Positions 6,253 through 10,148 of a stretch of 10,148 nt of DNA are shown here, piece after piece. Below the pieces are notes generated by a model. The model saw only the letters and a program-made list of their open reading frames with translations. It was not told the DNA's origin and did not search any database. This DNA is from CAMDWQ01 sp964543965 (GTDB lineage: Bacteria > Omnitrophota > Gorgyraeia > 2-02-FULL-51-18), in contig CAZJAX010000075.1 in the NCBI GenBank assembly GCA_964543965.1, positions 1 through 10,148 on the forward strand, in the 5' to 3' direction. Position numbers and translations under genes: made by a program. Position 1 is the first letter of the stretch. Every line of letters begins with the position of its first letter.

Positions 6253-8148
6253 ATGACCCACTCCCTTCCCTGGATTATCCTGCTGGCGCCGTTGGCGGCC
6301 GCGGGACTCATCACATTCTTCTCGCTTAAATCTCCGAAACTGGCCAGCACGATCGCGCTCGCAGGCATCCTCGTCTCCCTGGCCGGAAGTCTCTGGCTTT
6401 TCAATTTTCATTCTCATAACCATCTGCTTCCCGCCGAGTCCTCATGGGAATGGATACGCATCGGCGGCCTGACCGTTGACTTCGGCTTCCTGCTCGATCC
6501 GATTTCTCTCCTGATGCTCCTCATCGTCACCGGCGTCAGCACATGCGTATTTCTCTATTCGACCGCTTATATGAAAGAAGATCCCAGCTACGCGCGCTAC
6601 TTCGCATGCCTATCGCTTTTCGCGTTTTCGATGCTAGGCATCGTACTAGCCAACAACTTCCTCATGCTCTTTGTGTTCTGGGAGCTGGTCGCCGTGAGCT
6701 CCTACCTCCTCATCGGTTTCTGGTTCGAGAAGCCCTCGGCCGCAGACGCCGGCAACAAGGCATTTATCGTGAACCGTGTCGCCGACTTCGGCCTCGTCCT
6801 CGGCATCCTTTTTGTCTGGATGCTCTCGGGCAGCGGCGGCGAGGCCAGGACATTTTCGTTCTCACAGCTGGCTGCGGTCTTCCCGTCGCTGCTGGAGCAG
6901 GGCCATGTCACAGCGGGAGCGCTTTTCATCGCAGTACTCCTGATATTCTGCGGTGTCGCCGGCAAGTCCGCGCAGTTCCCTTTATACATCTGGCTCCCGG
7001 ACGCGATGGAAGGCCCCACGCCGGTCAGCGCGCTCATCCATGCCGCGACCATGGTCGCGGCCGGCGTCTACCTTTTGGCGCGCTCTTTCTTCCTCGTCAG
7101 CGCATCGCCTGAAGCCCTGCAGGTCATCGCGGTGCTCGGCGGCATCACGGCGGTGCTCGCGGCGCTCCTGGCCGTCGTGCAGAACGACATCAAAAAAATT
7201 CTCGCCTACTCGACCGTGAGCCAGCTCGGCTATATGGTGATGGCCGTAGGCCTCGGCAGCGCCAACGTCGCGATGTTTCACCTGACGACTCACGCGTTTT
7301 TCAAAGCTCTGCTCTTTCTCGGCTCCGGCGCCATGATCCACGCGCTGCACACGCAGGACATCTGGGAAATGGGCGGCCTCGTGAAGAGAATGCCTGTCAC
7401 CGCCTGGACCTTCATCCTGGGAACGCTGGCTCTCTGCGGGATCCCCCCTCTCTCGGGCTTCTTCTCGAAAGATGAAATTCTCGCGCTCGCATTCGAACAC
7501 AATAAAATTCTTTTTGCCCTCGGTCTTTTCACGGCTGCGCTCACGGCCTTTTACATGACGCGCGCGCTCTGCGTCGCAGTCCTCGGCCAGACCCGCCCGA
7601 AAAAGAAACATCATGACGCTCATCACAACGGAGGCCATCACGACGACGGCCACGACGCCCCCTGGCCGATGAAGCTCCCGCTCCTGGCGCTCGCGGTCCT
7701 GACCGTCATCACAGGCTTCCTCGGCATCCCTGGTTTCATCGCCGGCGGTCACGGCCACCATGAAAAAATGAATTATCTCGTCGCCGGCATCTCCGTCGGC
7801 GCGGCCTTGCTCGGCATCATCCTAGGCGCCCTTCTCTACAAGAACCTGCGCTCCAACAAGGACCCGCTCAAGGAATCCCTCGGCGCCGCCTATCAATTCG
7901 TCGTAAACAAATACTATCTGGACGAACTCTTTCTGGCGATCGCCAACGCATTCCAAAATATTCTGGCACGTCTGCTTTTATGGTTTGACCTGAACATCAT
8001 CATCGAAAAAGGCGCCAACGGCACGGCCGCCATTACACGCGGCTTTGGCTCGTTTTTGCGCCGCGCCCAGACCGGCCGCGTACAAACGTATGCCACGGTC
8101 TTCGGTTTCGGTGTGGTCTTCATCGTATACTGGATCTTATTGAGATAA
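6253..8148 (+). CDS. nuoL: NADH-quinone oxidoreductase subunit L
   Basis: NuoL is the distal proton-pumping subunit of complex I, related to Mrp antiporters, ending in a long lateral helix. This copy has 631 residues (E. coli 613). Seen: the channel residues Glu144 (VFWELVAVSSYL), Lys238 (GVAGKSAQFPLYIWLPDA), Lys351 (HAFFKALLFLGSGAM) and Lys406 (SGFFSKDEIL), so the proton path looks intact. The C-terminal YYLDELF, then a lateral-helix region (about 562-590), then RRAQTGRVQTYA before the last helix, is also typical. An extra-membrane loop at 450-468 is rich in histidine and aspartate (seven His between 453 and 467), with three more His at 500-503; similar loops occur in other NuoL proteins. 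A good Shine-Dalgarno site (AAAGGG) lies 6 bases after an AAAGGG-TAGTTT arrangement leading into the ATG. Unlike the other joints, 194 bases separate it from nuoM. Confidence 0.97.
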   Translation: MTHSLPWIILLAPLAAAGLITFFSLKSPKLASTIALAGILVSLAGSLWLFNFHSHNHLLPAESSWEWIRIGGLTVDFGFLLDPISLLMLLIVTGVSTCVFLYSTAYMKEDPSYARYFACLSLFAFSMLGIVLANNFLMLFVFWELVAVSSYLLIGFWFEKPSAADAGNKAFIVNRVADFGLVLGILFVWMLSGSGGEARTFSFSQLAAVFPSLLEQGHVTAGALFIAVLLIFCGVAGKSAQFPLYIWLPDAMEGPTPVSALIHAATMVAAGVYLLARSFFLVSASPEALQVIAVLGGITAVLAALLAVVQNDIKKILAYSTVSQLGYMVMAVGLGSANVAMFHLTTHAFFKALLFLGSGAMIHALHTQDIWEMGGLVKRMPVTAWTFILGTLALCGIPPLSGFFSKDEILALAFEHNKILFALGLFTAALTAFYMTRALCVAVLGQTRPKKKHHDAHHNGGHHDDGHDAPWPMKLPLLALAVLTVITGFLGIPGFIAGGHGHHEKMNYLVAGISVGAALLGIILGALLYKNLRSNKDPLKESLGAAYQFVVNKYYLDELFLAIANAFQNILARLLLWFDLNIIIEKGANGTAAITRGFGSFLRRAQTGRVQTYATVFGFGVVFIVYWILLR

Positions 8149-8155
8149 TTTTTAC

Positions 8156-8177
8156 CGCAGCGGCGTAGAACGCTGCG
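8156..8177. repeat. Hairpin just after the nuoL stop
   Basis: A perfect 7-base stem, CGCAGCG (8156-8162) and CGCTGCG (8171-8177), encloses an 8-base loop, beginning 8 bases after the nuoL stop codon. No T-run follows, so it is not a standard intrinsic terminator. It may protect the 3' end of a nuoJKL message or act as a weak pause site. Confidence 0.5.
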
Positions 8178-8179
8178 AC

Positions 8180-8277
8180 GGGTGGCGTCGTGTCGGAACC
8201 ATTCGCCCGCCTGCCTGCCGGTAGGCAGGGACCGCAAAGGAAGCGGGAGGACGGATGGTTTCGATACGACGACAGCC
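8180..8277. repeat. Imperfect 32-base fold-back in the nuoL-nuoM spacer
   Basis: Bases 8180-8211 pair with 8246-8277: 25 of 32 positions are Watson-Crick matches, three more would be G-U pairs in RNA, and four are mismatches. The best block contains CGTCGT, TCG and AACCAT in the left arm against ATGGTT, CGA and ACGACG in the right arm. The loop (8212-8245) holds most of the first GC-rich palindrome; the second palindrome begins at the outer edge of the right arm. The arrangement resembles a small non-coding mobile or REP-like element, or a structured RNA. No coding function is apparent. Confidence 0.55.
8210..8233. repeat. GC-rich palindromic repeat, copy 1
   Basis: A 24-base unit: a 20-base palindrome with 7-base arms CCTGCCT and AGGCAGG, followed by GACC after one more G. 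It differs from copy 2 at one base (T at 8222 instead of C), which breaks perfect symmetry in the centre. Reading through it on the minus strand gives the tag-like peptide LPTGRQAG. Confidence 0.8.
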
Positions 8278-8299
8278 TGCCTGCCGGCAGGCAGGGACC
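8276..8299. repeat. GC-rich palindromic repeat, copy 2
   Basis: CCTGCCTGCCGGCAGGCAGG (8276-8295) is a perfect 20-base palindrome, followed by GACC as in copy 1. The two copies match at 23 of 24 positions and start 66 bases apart in the same orientation. I see no further copy in the window. From memory, palindromes of this type are dispersed in many uncultured candidate-phylum genomes. Confidence 0.8.
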
Positions 8300-8319
8300 C
8301 GTTGCAGCACTAAAGTACT

Positions 8320-8336
8320 TATAAATTAGGTAATAG
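8320..8336 (+). promoter_or_regulatory. Possible weak promoter before nuoM
   Basis: Two overlapping -10-like boxes lie in an AT-rich patch just after the repeats: TATAAA (8320-8325) and TAATAG (8331-8336). They would start transcription about 11 or 0 bases before the nuoM ATG. No -35 box stands out. AGG at 8328-8330 is too far (12 bases) to be a good ribosome site. If real, this promoter would restore nuoMN expression after the interrupting repeats. Confidence 0.3.
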
Positions 8337-8342
8337 AAATTT

Positions 8343-9806
8343 ATGCCCGGACCTATATTCTGGATATTGCTGTCCCCCATCATCGCCGCAACAGCTCTGC
8401 TGTTTGTGCCGAAGGGCAAGACCGCCGTGCTCAAGACCATCGCCGTGTCCGGCGCCGTCTCGTCGCTGTGCTTCGCGATCTACGCCTTTATCAATTACGA
8501 CCGCGCGGCCGCCGGCTATCAGTTCGTCAACAAGTACGACTGGCTCCCGGCGCTCGGCATCTCATTCCACGTCGGCGTCGACGGCATCAATCTGGTACTC
8601 CTCCTCATGACCGCCATCCTCGCTTTCACCGGCGTCATCATCTCGCTCCAGGTCAAAGACCGCCTGAAAGAATACCTCGTGTTCTACCTCTTCCTCGTCG
8701 GCGGCTGCTTCGGAGTGCTCTGCGCGCTGGACGTCTTCTTCATGTACTTCTTCTACGAGACGGCCGTGATCCCGGTGTTCCCGCTCATCGGCATCTGGGG
8801 CTCCGGCAACAAGGAATATGCCACGATGAAGCTCACGCTTTATCTGACGCTCGGAGCCGTGCTCGCGCTTATCGCGCTTATCGCGCTTTATTTTGCGGCG
8901 GGCATCAACACGTTTGATTTCACAATTCTTCAAACGCATCTCAAGGCCAACCCCCTACCGCTGGACTTTCAGCGCTGGGCATTCCCGCTCATCATGCTTG
9001 GTTTCGGGATCATCCTGACGCTTTGGCCTTTCCATACATGGTCGCCGATGGGTTACGCGGCAGCGCCGACATCGGTATCGATGCTGCACGCCGGCGTCTT
9101 AAAAAAACTCGGCGCCTACGCCATCATCCGCCTGGGCATCACGCTCATGCCTCAGGGCGCTGAAATGTGGATGCCTTATGTCGCCTGGATCGCCGTGATC
9201 AATATCCTTTACTGCGGCCTGATCGCCTTCACGCAAAAAGATCTTAAGTTCATCCTGGGATACTCGAGCTGCAGCCATATGGGCTATATCCTGCTGGGTC
9301 TGGCCTGCCTGACACCGGTGGCGCTCGACGGGACCGTATTCTTTATGTTCGCGCACGGCATCATGGCGGCACTCTCGTTCGCGCTCGTAGGCTTTATTTA
9401 TCATCAGACGCACACGCGTATGATCGACGACTGGGGAGGTCTCGGCAAAAAGCTTCCTGTCGTCTCCATGATGTTCGTCATGGTCGCCATGGCTTCGGCG
9501 GGTCTTCCCGGTTTTGCCAATTTCGTCGGAGAAATCATGATCCTTGCCGGAGCCTGGGACAAGCACCGCTGGCCCGCCGTCTGCGCCGTCCTAGGACTCA
9601 TCGTGACCGCGGGATATATGCTGAAAACCGTGCGCGGCGCCATCCAAGGCCCCTTAAATCCCCGCTGGAAGGACCTGCATGATGCGGGTCCCCTCGAGCG
9701 TCTGCCCTATCTTTTGCTTATCGTCATCCTGGTCGTCGCCGGCTGCGTTCCCGGCATCCTGCTTCCGACCATCACTTCTGCCACACGCGTTATTTTGAAC
9801 GGATAA
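8343..9806 (+). CDS. nuoM: NADH-quinone oxidoreductase subunit M, variant lacking the central channel lysine
   Basis: NuoM is the middle antiporter-like proton pump of complex I. This copy has 487 residues (E. coli 509) with about 14 hydrophobic segments. Seen: Glu139 in FFMYFFYETAVIP (the E. coli Glu144 position), Lys255 in AGVLKKLGAY (Lys265 position) and Glu397 in LPGFANFVGEIMIL (Glu407 position). The position of E. coli Lys234, usually in a segment like FAVKMP before HTWLPDAH, is Ile224 here (GFGIILTLWPFHTWSP), and the following LPDAH is replaced by SPMGY. I recall a NuoM subgroup with similar changes, so this is probably a lineage trait rather than damage. The ATG at 8343 has no clear Shine-Dalgarno site and follows the 194-base repeat-bearing spacer. 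The stop lies 4 bases before the nuoN ATG. Confidence 0.95.
   Translation: MPGPIFWILLSPIIAATALLFVPKGKTAVLKTIAVSGAVSSLCFAIYAFINYDRAAAGYQFVNKYDWLPALGISFHVGVDGINLVLLLMTAILAFTGVIISLQVKDRLKEYLVFYLFLVGGCFGVLCALDVFFMYFFYETAVIPVFPLIGIWGSGNKEYATMKLTLYLTLGAVLALIALIALYFAAGINTFDFTILQTHLKANPLPLDFQRWAFPLIMLGFGIILTLWPFHTWSPMGYAAAPTSVSMLHAGVLKKLGAYAIIRLGITLMPQGAEMWMPYVAWIAVINILYCGLIAFTQKDLKFILGYSSCSHMGYILLGLACLTPVALDGTVFFMFAHGIMAALSFALVGFIYHQTHTRMIDDWGGLGKKLPVVSMMFVMVAMASAGLPGFANFVGEIMILAGAWDKHRWPAVCAVLGLIVTAGYMLKTVRGAIQGPLNPRWKDLHDAGPLERLPYLLLIVILVVAGCVPGILLPTITSATRVILNG
8863..8889 (+). repeat. Three tandem 9-base units inside nuoM
   Basis: TCGCGCTTA occurs three times in a row (8863-8871, 8872-8880, and 8881-8889 with the last base changed to T). 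It is in frame and encodes the repeated Ala-Leu-Ile of a transmembrane helix (about residues 174-182). Slippage would add or remove three residues without breaking the frame. Confidence 0.6.
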
Positions 9807-9810
9807 CACC

Positions 9811-10148
9811 ATGCCTGCGCCGAACATCGACTGGACACTTCTCACTGCCGAGATCGGACTTGTCGTCTTCTCCATCGGCATGATGATCCTTGACCTCTTC
9901 GTCCGCGATGACGACAAAAGAGGCCGGGTCCTGGCCCATACGGCCATGGCCGGTATCGCCGCCGTGTTTCTATGCCTCTGCACGCGCTGGAATATCTTCG
10001 GCGCCACGTTCGGAGGCAGCTTCGTCCAGGACGGCACGTCCTATCTTTTTAAGTGCCTTTTCCTGCTCGCCGGATTTTTTACGATGTTCATGATGCGCCA
10101 GTACCAGAGCAGGCTCAAGCGCGGCCACGGCGAGTTCACGCTTCTGGT
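9811..10148 (+). CDS. nuoN: NADH-quinone oxidoreductase subunit N, N-terminal part (cut by right window edge)
   Basis: This frame is open from an ATG at 9811 to the right edge, giving 112 complete codons of NuoN, the third antiporter-like proton pump of the complex I membrane arm. Seen: a first hydrophobic helix with the acidic/aliphatic pattern TAEIGLVVFSIGMMILDLF, a charged loop (RDDDKRGR), a second helix around residues 45-62, an FVQDGTSYLFKCLFLLAGF segment that matches the start of the family's third helix, and a charged stretch ending RGHGEFTLL. The channel residues lie beyond the window. It follows nuoM by 4 bases with GGA 7 bases before the ATG as a weak ribosome site, so coupled translation is likely. 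Identity rests on the family pattern plus the J-K-L-M-N order. Confidence 0.9.
   Translation, partial: MPAPNIDWTLLTAEIGLVVFSIGMMILDLFVRDDDKRGRVLAHTAMAGIAAVFLCLCTRWNIFGATFGGSFVQDGTSYLFKCLFLLAGFFTMFMMRQYQSRLKRGHGEFTLL

Noticed and set aside
6982..7761. A 259-codon minus-strand open frame inside nuoL
   Set aside because: It is an antisense shadow of a strongly conserved nuoL; its charged, low-complexity translation shows no family.
8156..8299. A CRISPR array, suggested by two repeats about 66 bases apart
   Set aside because: There are only two copies, the palindrome and spacing do not fit a repeat-spacer array, the interval is part of a fold-back with the left flank, and no cas gene is present.
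8120..8440. A 106-codon minus-strand frame crossing the nuoL-nuoM spacer
   Set aside because: It includes both palindromes, which create the repeated CLPAGR tags, and overlaps the ends of nuoL and nuoM. The sequence has no protein-like features outside the repeat-derived part.

Overview
This window carries ordinary chromosomal housekeeping and respiratory genes. It is moderately GC-rich, tightly packed, and shows no phage, plasmid, CRISPR, transposase, tRNA or rRNA signal. The organism looks like an uncultured Gram-negative-type bacterium: it has a lipoprotein thioredoxin with a CcdA partner, a full RlmN, and a NADH dehydrogenase membrane arm. Short GC-rich palindromes between two nuo genes resemble ones I recall from candidate-phylum genomes. 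An Omnitrophota-like or related lineage is my best guess, at low confidence and from memory only.

Left block (about 1-5307, all minus strand, read right to left): a CNNM/CBS (CorC/HlyC-like) membrane protein; a gamma-carbonic-anhydrase-family protein; a histidine phosphatase; rlmN (23S rRNA/tRNA adenine C2 methyltransferase); ccdA and tlpA (a split thiol-redox relay to the cell envelope); and the N-terminal 238 codons of an MFS transporter that runs off the left edge. Spacing is tight: 4 bases between the carbonic anhydrase and phosphatase genes, an 11-base overlap between phosphatase and rlmN, and a 4-base ATGA overlap between ccdA and tlpA. The 88-base gap between rlmN and ccdA may hold a separate promoter.

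A 148-base divergent region (5308-5455) separates the two blocks and has a promoter facing each way. Right block (5456-10148, plus strand): nuoJ, nuoK, nuoL, nuoM and the start of nuoN, the proton-pumping membrane arm of complex I (NADH:quinone oxidoreductase). This operon begins at nuoJ. The genes usually found upstream (nuoA-I) are not in this window, so they must be encoded elsewhere or be absent. Gaps within the operon run from -4 to +4 bases except nuoL-nuoM, which holds 194 bases (8149-8342). That spacer contains a hairpin, a long imperfect fold-back and two copies of a near-perfect GC-rich palindrome.

Two themes deserve a second look. First, three transcription units (CNNM/CBS gene, carbonic anhydrase gene, nuoJ) have a -10 promoter box only 7-12 bases before the start codon and no Shine-Dalgarno sequence, which predicts leaderless or near-leaderless mRNAs; rlmN, ccdA and nuoL have clear Shine-Dalgarno sites. 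Second, the structured repeat element interrupts nuoL-nuoM. NuoM also lacks the usual lysine of its central proton-channel helix. No gene-free stretch exceeds 300 bases. I found no clear new multi-gene system here.
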